From positions 1 to 64,000 of the forward strand of contig JAUICG010000012.1 in NCBI GenBank assembly GCA_030427485.1: a stretch of 64,000 nt of DNA. The letters are read 5' to 3'. Below are positions 8,802-18,393 of the stretch, piece after piece (position 1 is the stretch's first letter; each line of letters begins with the position of its first letter). Both the position numbers and the translations under genes were made by a program. The notes under the pieces were generated by a model, which saw nothing but the letters and a program-made list of their open reading frames with translations, searched no databases and had not been told where the DNA came from. The stretch is from Gammaproteobacteria bacterium (GTDB taxonomy: Bacteria; Pseudomonadota; Gammaproteobacteria; Pseudomonadales; Halieaceae).

Positions 8802-10178
8802 TCACTGCCGCGTAGCGGCAGGCGTTAGCGGTTGAAAGGGGGGCAGCGACTTGAAATAGGCGACGACGTCAGTGAGGAGCAGGCGGGCTTGCGTGCCCCA
8901 GCCGCCGATCAGCACGTCGGGCTTGCCGTCGCCGTCGAGGTCTCCCTGTCCCATGCTCCAGCTCCTGCCGACGGTGATGCCCGGAACGACGTCCAGCGTC
9001 ACGTCCTTGAAATTGCCTTGCCCGTCGTTCTGCCAGGCCCTCAACTGCAGCGGCACAAAACCAGGCACCTGGATCGCGCCTACCAGCAAATCCGGTGCGC
9101 CATCCGCATTGAAGTCGATCACCGTGCCGGCCCAGCTGGAGAACTCGTGCGCAGGTAGCCGTCGAGCGGTTTCGTCGCGAAATCGACCCCTGCCATCATT
9201 GATGAGTATCCGCGACTGGGGATCTCTCTCCCATCCCGCGTTGTTGCTGGTGATGTTGAAGAACACGATATCGTTGTGGCCGTCCCGGTTGAAATCCGCA
9301 ACGTGGACTTCCCGGGTTTGCATGGAGACGGACAGTTCGAGGGATCCAGACGCCTCTGTGAAATGGCCGGCCCCATCATTGAGTAGCAGTCGGTTGGGAT
9401 GTGCCGGGCTGGCAATGACAATATCGAGGCTGCCATTACCGTCCATGTCCGCCAGGGCAGCGCCCTCGGTCTGGTCATCGGTTCTGGGCAAGTGCGTCGG
9501 CGTTGCGTCCAGAAAATGGCCAGGCAGGTCGGGAGCGGAGAGAAAGAGGAGATTTTGGGCCGGAATCGTTTTCCCACCCTCTGCATGCCCGGGTTCGCCG
9601 GTGCAGCCAATGAAAATGTCGGGAAAACCATCACCATCGACATCCCCGGTAGCCAGTGCATTTCCCTGGCAGGCTGCCGGAAGGCGTTCGCTGACGTCCT
9701 TGAAGCCACCTTTGCCGTCACCCAGGAAAAGCTGCGGCACCTCGTCAGATTCCGCGACGAAAACCACGTCCAATTTGCCGTCCCGATCGAAATCGGCGGC
9801 GCGGACGTGCTCGTTGTCGTGGACGTCATGGCCAAACGCGTGTGGTATGTGCCTGAGTCGTCCCTTGCCGTCGTTCAGATACAGCCGGTTGGCGCCGTAT
9901 TCGACGGATAGCACCACGTCGAGGTCGCCATCCTTGTCCGCGTCGATGAACACGGAGTCCGTGGCGTGAAGGCTGGGCGCCGTGGGCACATGAGTCGCGG
10001 TGGCATCCACGAAAACCTCGCTTGGACGCTCCGGAACCAGGACGAAGTTTTCAGCCGAAGAACTCGCCACTGAGGCGCCCAGGGCAGGCAAACAAGCGCT
10101 TAGAAGGGTAGCAAACAGGCCTCCAAGGATGCATTTCATGGATGTCACGGGAAATTTCACAGATAGCACAGAAGGCAT
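8802..10178 (-). CDS. FG-GAP/VCBS repeat protein, exported
   Basis: Secreted protein of 458 residues with seven Asp-rich calcium-binding-like blades: DKDGDLDVVLS, DRDGKLDVVFV, DVDGDGFPDIFIG, DMDGNGSLDIVIA, DFNRDGHNDIVFF, DFNADGAPDLLVG and DLDGDGKPDVLIG. Seven such repeats predict an integrin-like beta-propeller. The start at 10178 overlaps the stop of the preceding gene as TGATG, giving translational coupling; a second ATG at 10139 (KCILGG) is also possible. With the first start, the signal region ends LLSAC at Cys29, which could be a lipobox or the core of an ordinary signal peptide ending at ALGA. It is the second gene of a two-gene unit. Function unknown; such propellers commonly bind ligands or partner proteins at the cell surface. 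Confidence 0.8.
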   Translation of the reverse strand: MPSVLSVKFPVTSMKCILGGLFATLLSACLPALGASVASSSAENFVLVPERPSEVFVDATATHVPTAPSLHATDSVFIDADKDGDLDVVLSVEYGANRLYLNDGKGRLRHIPHAFGHDVHDNEHVRAADFDRDGKLDVVFVAESDEVPQLFLGDGKGGFKDVSERLPAACQGNALATGDVDGDGFPDIFIGCTGEPGHAEGGKTIPAQNLLFLSAPDLPGHFLDATPTHLPRTDDQTEGAALADMDGNGSLDIVIASPAHPNRLLLNDGAGHFTEASGSLELSVSMQTREVHVADFNRDGHNDIVFFNITSNNAGWERDPQSRILINDGRGRFRDETARRLPAHEFSSWAGTVIDFNADGAPDLLVGAIQVPGFVPLQLRAWQNDGQGNFKDVTLDVVPGITVGRSWSMGQGDLDGDGKPDVLIGGWGTQARLLLTDVVAYFKSLPPFQPLTPAATRQ

Positions 10179-10588
10179 CAGGGCGATATCGAATCGTACA
10201 CCACGACTTTCTCCCACAGATGGGAGCAGTCCTCGACGAATAGCTTGTGGATCGGGTGCTGCTGGTACGCGTCCTGGTCCGCGACGCTGTCGAACATCAG
10301 GGTTTCCGAGACCTGGTAGCTGTTATCCACCACGTCGCGCTTCACTGTCGAGGCCGGGATGCCAATGTGAATGGCCTTGACGACGGGGATGTCGGCAAGG
10401 GTTTTCAGACCCTGGATCAACAGGTCACGATCGGCCGTGGAAGTTGGGTCCTTCAGCCAGAAGTATACGTTGTGCAGCAATGCAGCGGCAAGGATAGAGC
10501 GATCGTCACCGGCGCGGGACGCCGGAGCCATCAATGACGCACCGGCCAGCGTCGTGCCGGCGAGAAATGTTCTGCGGGAAGAATGCAT
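10178..10588 (-). CDS. Tat-exported Dabb (stress-responsive A/B barrel) protein
   Basis: A 136-residue protein with a twin-arginine signal (SSRRTFLAG) followed by a hydrophobic stretch that ends near ASRAG. The mature part has the Dabb pattern: [14 protein letters not shown], then a pivotal helix, [10 protein letters not shown] and a closing [19 protein letters not shown]. Dabb domains form dimeric ferredoxin-like barrels, often of unknown enzymatic role. The stop overlaps the start of the FG-GAP gene, so the two are made together. The 246-bp gap to the divergent gene at 10835 should hold both promoters; I could not pick convincing hexamers in it. Confidence 0.8.
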   Translation of the reverse strand: MHSSRRTFLAGTTLAGASLMAPASRAGDDRSILAAALLHNVYFWLKDPTSTADRDLLIQGLKTLADIPVVKAIHIGIPASTVKRDVVDNSYQVSETLMFDSVADQDAYQQHPIHKLFVEDCSHLWEKVVVYDSISP

Positions 10589-10834
10589 GGGAGTTCCTGC
10601 CTTGGTCGTGGTCGAAGGACGAGGTCGATATGGGTACCGATTCTATAGTTGCGCATGGCTACATTCCACTGGCCGCTTTGATAGTAACCAGTTCAATCCC
10701 GGGCGACGCCAATGCCGCGTAGAGACTGACTGAAACCGCGTGTGGTACTTCCAGGTTGTTCAGTGATGGCTTAAGGATAACTTCAGGAATCGGCGACACA
10801 ATGTCCGGCATCGAATACGAAGGGGCATACCGCA

Positions 10835-12469
10835 ATGCCTGAAGCCAGATATCGCCGCGTAGTGCTGCTCCTCTGCCTTGTAGTGTGGGCCGCCGGCGCT
10901 CACGCGTCAGGGCAGGTGTCGCAACAGGCGCAGGAGACGGACGCCGTGGTCGCGATGTACCGGCTGACGCAAACCCAGTACCGGCAGAGTATCGCGGACA
11001 TTTTTGGCGACGGCGTGCGCATCTACGGGCGCTTCGAACCCGATTACCGGCGCGATCACCTGCTCGCGACAGGCAGTGCCTGGGCCAGCGTGTCGCCCTC
11101 GGGCTTCGAGCAGTACGAACGGATGGCGCGCGGCATCGCCGAGCAGGTACTCGGCGCAGAACAGCGGGCGCGGTTCCTGGCCTGTGAGCCGGACGCCGCC
11201 AATGCGCGCACCGACACCTGTATCCAGGGCTTTTTGGCAGGGTACGGTGAAAAACTCTTCCGCCGCCCGCTGACAGCGGATGAACTGGCATCCCGGCTGG
11301 AAGTCGTTGCACAAGTGCTCGAAATCGGCGGCGATGTGCATGAGGGCATACAGTACGCGCTCGCCAGCCTGCTGGCCTCTCCTGAATTCCTGTTCCGCAT
11401 CGAGGCGGTTGAGCCGGAACCTCAACGTCCCGGTGAAACGCGCCTCACTGGCTACAGCAAGGCCGCGCGGCTGAGTTTCTTCCTGTGGAACACCACGCCC
11501 GATACCCAATTGCTGGCCGCGGCCGAGCGAGGGGAACTGCACGACCCCGCGGGGATGCGCCGGCAGGTCAAGCGACTGCTGGCCTCCCCGCGTCTGGAGA
11601 CCGGCATGCGCAGCCTGTTCGCGGATATGTTGCGATTTGATACCTTCCCGGAAGTCTCCAAGGACGCCGCGTTATACCCGGTGCTCACCAGCGAGGTGGC
11701 CCAGGCAATGCAGGAGCAGACCCTGCAAACACTGATGCAGCACCTGCTGGTGGAAAACGCCGACTACCGCGAGCTGTTCACCCGTGAGTCGATGCCGATG
11801 GATCGCCGGCTTGGCATGGTGTACGCCGTACCGGTGACAGCGCCAGAGGGGTGGGACAGCTATCGCTTCAATGAGGCATCCGCGCGCGGCGGGCTGTTGA
11901 GCCAGGCCAGCCTGCTCTCACTGCACGCCCACGCGGGCAGCAGTTCACCCACGCTGCGCGGCCTGTTCGTGCGGGAAACATTCCTGTGCCAGACCGTGCC
12001 GCCACCGCCGGCGGACGTGGACTTCACATTGGAGGAGGGGTTCGCCGTGGAAGCGACCGCGCGCGAACGCCTGACGCGACACCGCAGCGAGCCCGTGTGC
12101 GCGGGGTGTCATCACCTGATGGACCCGATCGGCCTGACGCTGGAGCAATTTGACGGTGTGGGCATGTACCGCACCCGCGAGAACGGCCACCTTATTGACG
12201 TCAGCGGTGAACTGGACGGCCGGCAATTCTCTGGCGCAAAAGGGTTGGGGCAGGCGCTGAGCGAACACCCGCGCGTGCCGGAATGCCTGGTGAATACGGT
12301 GTACCGCTACGCCGGGGGGCCGCAGGACGATACCGTGCAGGGCCCGTTGCTCCAGACCCTGAACGCGCAGTTTGCCGATTCGGGTTACCGCCTGCGCGAC
12401 CTGTTGCGGCAGATCGCCACCAGCGACGACTTTTACTCGGTGTCCGTGTCGGACGACTGGGCTATTTGA
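10835..12469 (+). CDS. DUF1592/DUF1588/DUF1585 protein with CxxCH motif
   Basis: Exported protein of 544 residues with a signal peptide ending near GAHASG. Domains appear in the usual order of the cytochrome-like PSD1-type family: a DUF1587-like start (YRLTQTQYRQSIADIFG), DUF1595 (EKLFRRPLTADE), DUF1592 (ARLSFFLWNTTPD), DUF1588 (RGLFVRETFLCQTVPPPP) and DUF1585 at the end (LRDLLRQIATSDDFY). Within DUF1588 there is CAGCHHLMDPIG near residue 422, a c-type haem-attachment motif (CxxCH). Such proteins are abundant in Planctomycetes and some marine gammaproteobacteria, usually paired with a DUF1552 gene, as here. Function is not established; an exported redox role is inferred from the haem motif. 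First gene of the 10835-18348 unit, 10 bp before the DUF1552 gene. Confidence 0.88.
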   Translation: MPEARYRRVVLLLCLVVWAAGAHASGQVSQQAQETDAVVAMYRLTQTQYRQSIADIFGDGVRIYGRFEPDYRRDHLLATGSAWASVSPSGFEQYERMARGIAEQVLGAEQRARFLACEPDAANARTDTCIQGFLAGYGEKLFRRPLTADELASRLEVVAQVLEIGGDVHEGIQYALASLLASPEFLFRIEAVEPEPQRPGETRLTGYSKAARLSFFLWNTTPDTQLLAAAERGELHDPAGMRRQVKRLLASPRLETGMRSLFADMLRFDTFPEVSKDAALYPVLTSEVAQAMQEQTLQTLMQHLLVENADYRELFTRESMPMDRRLGMVYAVPVTAPEGWDSYRFNEASARGGLLSQASLLSLHAHAGSSSPTLRGLFVRETFLCQTVPPPPADVDFTLEEGFAVEATARERLTRHRSEPVCAGCHHLMDPIGLTLEQFDGVGMYRTRENGHLIDVSGELDGRQFSGAKGLGQALSEHPRVPECLVNTVYRYAGGPQDDTVQGPLLQTLNAQFADSGYRLRDLLRQIATSDDFYSVSVSDDWAI

Positions 12470-12479
12470 GGAACAGACC

Positions 12480-13820
12480 ATGACTGCGAAACGATTCTCC
12501 CGCCGCGCCGTGCTGCGCGGCATGTTGCAGGGTTCGGCGATCTCGGTGGCGCTGCCGGTGCTGGACGTGTTCCTCAACGACAGTGGCACCGCGCTGGCCG
12601 CCGGCGGGCCGCTGCCATTGCGCTTTGGCACCTGGTTCTGGGGCTGTGGCATGACGCCGGAGCGCTGGAATCCAGTTGCCCAGGGGCCGGACTACGCCAT
12701 CACCCCGGAACTGGAAGCGCTGGCGCCGCATCGCCGGCAGCTCAATATTCTCAGCGGGTTCAACGTCAACCTCGACGGCCGGCCCAACCAGGTGCACAGC
12801 AGCGGGGTGGTGGGCACGCTCACCGGGAATGCGCCGCTGGTGCCCGATGAATTCGCCAGTCCCAGCCTCGATGTGCTCGTCGCCGATGCCGTGGGCGCCG
12901 GCACGCGTTTCCGCTCGCTGGAGATCGCCGCCTGCGGCGATCCGCGCCACAGCTACAGTCGGCGCAGCACCAGCGTGATCAACGTGGCGGAAGTCTCGCC
13001 GGTCGCGTTCTACCAGCGCATTTTCGGCAGCGGCTTCCAGGACCCGAATGCCGCGAGCTACACCCCCGACCCGGCGTTGATGATGCGCCAGAGCGTGCTG
13101 TCCGCCGTGAAGGACGATCGCCAACGGTTGATGCGGGCCGTCGGCAGCCGTGACCGCGCGCGACTGGACCAGTACTTCACTGCCGTGCGCCAGAGCGAGC
13201 AACAACTGGACATCATGCTGCGCAAACCCGAACCGCTGGCGAGTTGCGCGATGCCTGGAGCACCAGTGGAAATCGCGCAGGGGACGGAAATTGAGACGGC
13301 CGAGGCCAACCACCGGGCACTCGCACAGTTGCTGGCGCTGGCGCTCGCCTGCAACCAGACGAAGGTGTTCAACGTGGTGTTCTCGCCGGGCGCGTCCAGG
13401 CTGCGCCGTGCCGGCAGCAGTGCCGACCACCACCAGCTCACGCACGAAGAGCCGGTCGATACTGCGCTGGGCTACCAGCCGCAGTCCACATGGTTTGTGG
13501 AACGCAGCATGGCAGCGTTCAGCGAATTCCTGGACATCCTCAAATCCGTACCCGAGGGTGACGGCACTTTGCTCGACAACAGCCTGGTGCTGGCGCACTC
13601 CGAGACTTCCCTGGCCAAGACGCACGACGTCACAGGAATACCGCTGATGCTGGCGGGGCAGGCCGGCGGGCGTGTGCGCACCGGCCTGCATGTCAAGGGC
13701 AATGGCGACCCGGTCTCCCGGGTCGGCCTCACGGTGCAGCAGGTAATGGGTCTGCCCGTGGACCGCTGGGGCACCCGCTCGATGGAGACGCAGCGCCCGG
13801 TGAGCGAGGTACTCGCATGA
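12480..13820 (+). CDS. Tat-exported DUF1552 protein
   Basis: A 446-residue protein starting TAKRFSRRAVLRG, a twin-arginine signal, so it is exported folded. The body matches DUF1552: LRFGTWFWGCGMTPERW, HRRQLNILSGFN, then the late segments DNSLVLAHSETS and GLTVQQVMGLP. The fold is thought to be related to alkaline-phosphatase/sulfatase-like (DUF1501-type) proteins, which is family knowledge rather than something visible here. The chosen ATG lies 10 bp after the DUF1592 gene; a longer in-frame opening begins at 12372 but would overlap that gene and lacks a signal. The two are a standing pair in many genomes. The next gene overlaps by four bases (ATGA). Confidence 0.9.
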   Translation: MTAKRFSRRAVLRGMLQGSAISVALPVLDVFLNDSGTALAAGGPLPLRFGTWFWGCGMTPERWNPVAQGPDYAITPELEALAPHRRQLNILSGFNVNLDGRPNQVHSSGVVGTLTGNAPLVPDEFASPSLDVLVADAVGAGTRFRSLEIAACGDPRHSYSRRSTSVINVAEVSPVAFYQRIFGSGFQDPNAASYTPDPALMMRQSVLSAVKDDRQRLMRAVGSRDRARLDQYFTAVRQSEQQLDIMLRKPEPLASCAMPGAPVEIAQGTEIETAEANHRALAQLLALALACNQTKVFNVVFSPGASRLRRAGSSADHHQLTHEEPVDTALGYQPQSTWFVERSMAAFSEFLDILKSVPEGDGTLLDNSLVLAHSETSLAKTHDVTGIPLMLAGQAGGRVRTGLHVKGNGDPVSRVGLTVQQVMGLPVDRWGTRSMETQRPVSEVLA

Positions 13821-14971
13821 GGCGCGGGCATTGCGAGGTACTTTCGCGACTCTGCCTGCGCGGTGGCATCGCGGGGCTGGTTTTTGTGGGCAGCCTTGCG
13901 GCGCAGGCGGCGGGCATCGTCGATGCCGGGCTCGCGAGCGAGCCCGGTGGCTATCTGGTCACCGAGTTTCGGTTGGTGACGCCGGGTGCCGGACCGGAAG
14001 ATTGTCCCGACGGGTTCAACGAGGGTTATTCGCAGCAGTTCCTCGCCGGTCTCCCGCCCGCCGAGCGGGAGCCGTACGAAAAGGATCCCCGATTGCTTCA
14101 GCAGGCGCTCGCGCCGTGGTATTACGACGATCCCGCCGAGGACCCCTGTGCCAGCCCGGCGGCCTTTCCGGACCCGGGTATGCGCACTATCGAGCGCCCG
14201 CTCACGATGACGCGCTTTGAGCCCGACGGTTCACTGTCCACGCGCGAACTGCCGCCCAGCCAGTGTCCAACGCCGGAGGCCTTTGCCACGCAGGTGGAGC
14301 AACGCACGATCGACAACCAGTACTGGCGGGTCATGGGCTGCGTCCGCGGCTACCAAGCCAACGGGCTGGCGGCCTCCTTCGCCGATTCCGCGATCCTCGA
14401 CGGCAGCATGACGATACTGCTGTCAGTCGGTGGAGCCGCAAGCGCTGACGACGGTGCGATTGACGTGTGGATGTATTCCAGTCACCAGCCTGTCACGGTC
14501 GGCACGGACGGCAAGCCCCTGCCATTTGCTTCCCTTCCGGTGTCGGCCGAGTCGCGCTACCACAATGTCGCGCGCGGTCATCTGCGCGACGGTGTTCTGA
14601 CCACGGATCGTTTCAACCTGCGCATCATCCAGGCGGCGCAGCGGCTCGACAGCGAATTGTACCTGCGCGATGCACGCCTGCGGCTGGAACTGGACTCCGA
14701 GACCGGTGTGGCCAGCGGCTTCCTCGCCGGGTACTGGGATCTGGATTCACTGGCGCACGCCGCTATTCGCATACAGGATCGCACCGGTCTCTCATCGGGC
14801 AAGCCTGCGGCGGACGCCCACGGTTACACCTGTCCCGGCAAGTACTACGCGGTGCACCGCCTGGCGGATGGGCACCCCGACCCCGAAAGCGGGCATTGCA
14901 GCTCGATCTCGGTGCTATACAGTGTGAGAGCTGTGCCGGCGTTTGTGCTGGATGCGCCTAAGCCAATGTAG
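13817..14971 (+). CDS. Uncharacterised secreted protein
   Basis: I do not recognise this 384-residue protein. It has a signal peptide (RGGIAGLVFVGSLAAQAAG, cleavage near residue 31) and several cysteines (EDCPDG, DPCASP, SQCPTP, MGCVRG, YTCPGK, GHCSSI) that could form disulfides in the periplasm. The gene overlaps the DUF1552 gene by ATGA, which argues for co-translation. Its position suggests that it works with the DUF1592/DUF1552 pair as a third component; this is inference from context. The end ISVLYSVRAVPAF lies 24 bp before the glycosidase start. Confidence 0.65.
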   Translation: MRRGHCEVLSRLCLRGGIAGLVFVGSLAAQAAGIVDAGLASEPGGYLVTEFRLVTPGAGPEDCPDGFNEGYSQQFLAGLPPAEREPYEKDPRLLQQALAPWYYDDPAEDPCASPAAFPDPGMRTIERPLTMTRFEPDGSLSTRELPPSQCPTPEAFATQVEQRTIDNQYWRVMGCVRGYQANGLAASFADSAILDGSMTILLSVGGAASADDGAIDVWMYSSHQPVTVGTDGKPLPFASLPVSAESRYHNVARGHLRDGVLTTDRFNLRIIQAAQRLDSELYLRDARLRLELDSETGVASGFLAGYWDLDSLAHAAIRIQDRTGLSSGKPAADAHGYTCPGKYYAVHRLADGHPDPESGHCSSISVLYSVRAVPAFVLDAPKPM

Positions 14972-14995
14972 ATAAAAGTGAACCAGGGGGTTCTC

Positions 14996-17900
14996 GTGAT
15001 TAAACGAATCGTTCTGATCGTCGGCACTGTCATTGGTGCGGCGCTGTTATTGGGATCTGTCGGCGCGGTCTGGTTGCTCTTGAAAGTCGACGAATTCCTC
15101 ACGCCGCCGCCCGATCCAGCAGGGCAGGCCAGCATCGCAAGCTTTGCGCAGAGCGCGTCTGCGATTCCACCCATACCCAGCCCGGCGCCGGCGCCGGCAT
15201 TTTCCTGGGACGCCATCGCGACACCGCCCAAATCCGCGCGCGCGTGGACGCGCTGGTGGTGGCCGGGCGGCGCCGTCGATACCGCCACCGTGGAGGCGCA
15301 ACTGGCGCTGCTGGATAAATCCGGCTTCGGCGGCGTGGAGATACAGCCGTTCCTCAGCGGTTTGATTCCGGTGGAGGACCCCGCCGTCATGGCGCGCGTT
15401 TACAGCTTCGACACGCCGGCCTACTACGAGATACTGCGTGCGGGTATCGACGCGGCGCACCGGCTCGGCCTGCAGGTGGACCTCACGCATTTCAGCGGCT
15501 GGCCACCCGGCGGCCCTGAAGTGAACCTCGACGACAGCCTGACGATACTGGCCTATGCCGAAACCGACGTGTCCAGCGCCGGTGGCGAATCACTCACTGT
15601 CGAGTTGCCGCGCCCCACGCCGGGCGTGGGCGAGTACATGTTCGCGATGACCGAGTTCTCGGGCGCGGACTTCACCAATTTCGCGGCCGACCGTGCGCGG
15701 CTGCTGAGCGTCGTGGCCGCGCGCGCGGTCGATGGGGAGCACGCCTGGAGCCCCTACAATGTGAACGACACGGTGACGCTCGATCCCGCGTCGCTGCAGG
15801 TGGTAACCGACCGGGTGCAGGGCGGCGTACTGCACTGGGATGCACCCCCCGGTGAGTGGACGGTAATCGCCAGCTACCTGTTGCCGTCGGGCGAGGCGCC
15901 GATGGGCGCCGCGCAGAAACCGCAGGGCTTCGTGCTCGATCACCTGCGTGTGCCGCAGGTGTTGGGTCATTACGAGTATGCATTCGGCGAGCGCACCGGT
16001 CTGCCGGCGCAGTACGGCAACGGCCTGCGCGGTTTCTTCAACGACAGCCTGGAATTCCGCCTGCGGCGCATGTCGGTCGAGGATATTCTCGAGGAATTCG
16101 AGGCGCGTCGAGGCTACGACCTTGAGCCCTACCTGCCGGCGGTATACATCGAGGGCCTGGACAATTTTTATGTGCGGGAACTGCTGGGCGTGCACGCGGC
16201 GCCCGAGTTCCGTGTCACGGACCTCGACGACCGCATTCGTCACGACTACCAGCAGACCTTGTCCGACCTGATGATCGAACGCTTCGTGGAAACCTCGGCG
16301 AGTTGGGCCCACGATCGCGGCCTGGCCTCACGCGGCCAGAGCTACGGTATGGATATCGATATTATCCGCGCACTGGGTGCGAACACGATTCCCGAGACGG
16401 AACAGTTGTGGGCCAGCGGCGCGGACGCCGGCCTCAAATTCGCGTCCTCCGCCGCGGCGCTGTACGGGCGACCGCTGGTCAGCGCCGAGTCCTTCGTGTG
16501 GATTAACCGCGACTACGCGCCTGCGGCCCGCCGCCTGAAGCTCGCCAGCGACAAGCTGTTCCTCGCCGGAATCAACCATATCGTGTACCACGGATCACCT
16601 TATCCGTTTACCGGTGGCGAGCCGAGTCCGTTCGGCGAGGAGGGTTGGACACCGTTCTCCGGACGGGACAACCCGGCGCACTTCTCCAGCAATGTCTCGC
16701 CGGGCAATACCGCGTTGTGGCCCGATGTGCCCGACCTGAACGATTACATCGCGCGCAGCCAGAACCTGCTGCGCCAGGGCGCGCCCGCCGTGGACGTATT
16801 GATCTACTACCCGTTCCTGGGTTTCCACGGCTTCAGCGGTGAAGCTGCGAGCACCGAGGCACTGCTCGCCGGCGCGCTGCCCGATGCCGACCCGGTCGGC
16901 GTAGAGAGCGAGAACGCCGCGCTGCAGATGGGTCGTGAACTGCTCGGGCAGCTCGTGACCATGCCGCCGCACGAGGAGGATGCGCGGGTTGCGTGGGTGA
17001 ACGCGCTGCAGCCGTTGCTCAACGAACTGGATCGTCGCGGGATCAGCTGGGGTTGGGTGAACGGCCACGCGCTGCAATCGGGCAAGGTGGCCGGTGGACA
17101 TCTGCCGGCATCCGGCGGGCGTTACAGCGCGATTGTGTTGCCGAACGTCGAGGCGCTTGACAGTGAGACCCTCTCGGCATTGCAGGACATCGCCGCCGAC
17201 GGTTCGCCGGTGTTCTTCAGCGGTAGCCTGCCGCAGCGGCAACCGGGTTTCCGGGATGCCGCCAACAGCGATGCCGCAGTCCGCTCGGGCGTGGAGAGCC
17301 TGCTCGCCGGCGGCGCGATCGAGATCGATTTCACGCCCGAGGCCTGGACGGCGGTGCTGGCAAGCGCGGTCGAAGGCCCGGTGCGTTACCGCGAGGCCAG
17401 TACAATCAAGCGCTATCGCCGCCTGCTGCCCGGCGGTGGCGAGATCCATTTTTTCGGCAACCCGTCCGCCGCAGCGCAGACGCTCGCGTTGACGGTACCC
17501 GCCAATACCCCGTTGTGGTGGTTTGATGCGCGACAGGGCACGGCCTGGCCGGTGGCGACGGGAGCTGGCGGTGCTGCCACGCTGGCATTGGCCGGTCTCG
17601 AGAGCCGCTTCCTGATGGTCGGGGTGCCGTTTCCGGAGGGTTTGCAGGCTGAACCGTCAATGGCGGAGGCGGCGCGCGCGGCCAGCGCGCGATGGCCGTT
17701 GCAGCAATGGGCGCTGTCCGCCGACGATTTCAGCGATGGCGACTTCGCGCTGGTCGACTGGCGCGACGTGCCCGCATTGCGCCATGCGCGCGGCCCTGGA
17801 GCCTATCGACACGAGTTTATGCTCGACACCAAACGGCCCGGCGCGCGCTACCTGCTGGACCTCGGCCTGGTGCAGGGCTCGGCAAGCGTCAGCGTGAACG

Positions 17901-18163
17901 GCCGCGACCTCGGCCGCGCCAGCCTGCCGCCGTTCATGGTCGATATCACCCGGGCGCTCAAGGCCGGTAGCAACCGCATCGAGGTACAGGTGCTGGCGCC
18001 GCTGCGCAACGACTTCGTCGGCCGCGCGCTGGCCGGTGACGAGCGCTACGCCAATATGGCGGTGTACGAACAGCAACTGGTGGCGGCCGGGCTGATCGGG
18101 CCGGCCGAGGTCGTAGAGGTACACACGAGGGCAATCGAACGAGAAGACGGGGGTAGTCGATGA
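14996..18163 (+). CDS. GH106-like glycosyl hydrolase (alpha-L-rhamnosidase type)
   Basis: Large exported protein of 1055 residues. The GTG at 14996 is chosen because CAGGGGG at 14984-14990 sits five bases upstream; a GTG at 14978 is less well served. An N-terminal hydrophobic helix (IVLIVGTVIGAALLLGSVG) anchors or exports it. The start of the catalytic region, WTRWWWPGGAVDTATVE with GFGGVEIQPF, is characteristic of GH106 and related rhamnosidases. A distant C-terminal domain (SVSVNGRDLGRASLPPF, then LKAGSNRIEVQV) is a galactose-binding or GH2-like beta-sandwich. It probably releases a deoxysugar from a glycoside outside the cytoplasm. The last bases overlap the SnoaL remnant (ATGATG). The family call is good; substrate specificity is not proven. 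Confidence 0.8.
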   Translation: MIKRIVLIVGTVIGAALLLGSVGAVWLLLKVDEFLTPPPDPAGQASIASFAQSASAIPPIPSPAPAPAFSWDAIATPPKSARAWTRWWWPGGAVDTATVEAQLALLDKSGFGGVEIQPFLSGLIPVEDPAVMARVYSFDTPAYYEILRAGIDAAHRLGLQVDLTHFSGWPPGGPEVNLDDSLTILAYAETDVSSAGGESLTVELPRPTPGVGEYMFAMTEFSGADFTNFAADRARLLSVVAARAVDGEHAWSPYNVNDTVTLDPASLQVVTDRVQGGVLHWDAPPGEWTVIASYLLPSGEAPMGAAQKPQGFVLDHLRVPQVLGHYEYAFGERTGLPAQYGNGLRGFFNDSLEFRLRRMSVEDILEEFEARRGYDLEPYLPAVYIEGLDNFYVRELLGVHAAPEFRVTDLDDRIRHDYQQTLSDLMIERFVETSASWAHDRGLASRGQSYGMDIDIIRALGANTIPETEQLWASGADAGLKFASSAAALYGRPLVSAESFVWINRDYAPAARRLKLASDKLFLAGINHIVYHGSPYPFTGGEPSPFGEEGWTPFSGRDNPAHFSSNVSPGNTALWPDVPDLNDYIARSQNLLRQGAPAVDVLIYYPFLGFHGFSGEAASTEALLAGALPDADPVGVESENAALQMGRELLGQLVTMPPHEEDARVAWVNALQPLLNELDRRGISWGWVNGHALQSGKVAGGHLPASGGRYSAIVLPNVEALDSETLSALQDIAADGSPVFFSGSLPQRQPGFRDAANSDAAVRSGVESLLAGGAIEIDFTPEAWTAVLASAVEGPVRYREASTIKRYRRLLPGGGEIHFFGNPSAAAQTLALTVPANTPLWWFDARQGTAWPVATGAGGAATLALAGLESRFLMVGVPFPEGLQAEPSMAEAARAASARWPLQQWALSADDFSDGDFALVDWRDVPALRHARGPGAYRHEFMLDTKRPGARYLLDLGLVQGSASVSVNGRDLGRASLPPFMVDITRALKAGSNRIEVQVLAPLRNDFVGRALAGDERYANMAVYEQQLVAAGLIGPAEVVEVHTRAIEREDGGSR

Positions 18164-18348
18164 TGGAACTCCAGGCGGTGGATGGTGGCGGTGGTACTGT
18201 CTTTGACACCAGTGGCGAGTACATCGATCGCTGGGAACGGCGTCCCCAGGGGTGGCGTATCGTCAGGCGCGACGCGGTCTGGTCGGTCTTCTCGGGTGAT
18301 CCGGCCATTATTGCCGCTGGCCAAATCGAATCAGATAGGATTCAATGA
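18160..18348 (+). pseudogene. Remnant of a SnoaL/NTF2-like protein
   Basis: A 62-codon reading frame beginning in the stop of the glycosidase gene (ATGATGG). The segment from TSGEYIDRWERRPQGWRI to VRRDAVWSVFSGDP matches the C-terminal strands of SnoaL-like/NTF2 proteins, which normally have about 130-150 residues; the N-terminal two-thirds are missing. The glycosidase gene therefore probably lies where the first part of a SnoaL gene has been removed, leaving the tail. It might still be translated by coupling. The fragment could also be kept as a very small protein, but no family of that size is known to me. Confidence 0.6.
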
Positions 18349-18393
18349 CCGCTGCCGAGTAATACCGCCAGCGTTCAGGTCACACGGAACAGC

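Noticed and set aside
8805-8821. CTGCCGC-GTA-GCGGCAG hairpin between the convergent genes
   Set aside because: It lies in the last codons of the FG-GAP gene with no T-run, so a terminator role is not supported.
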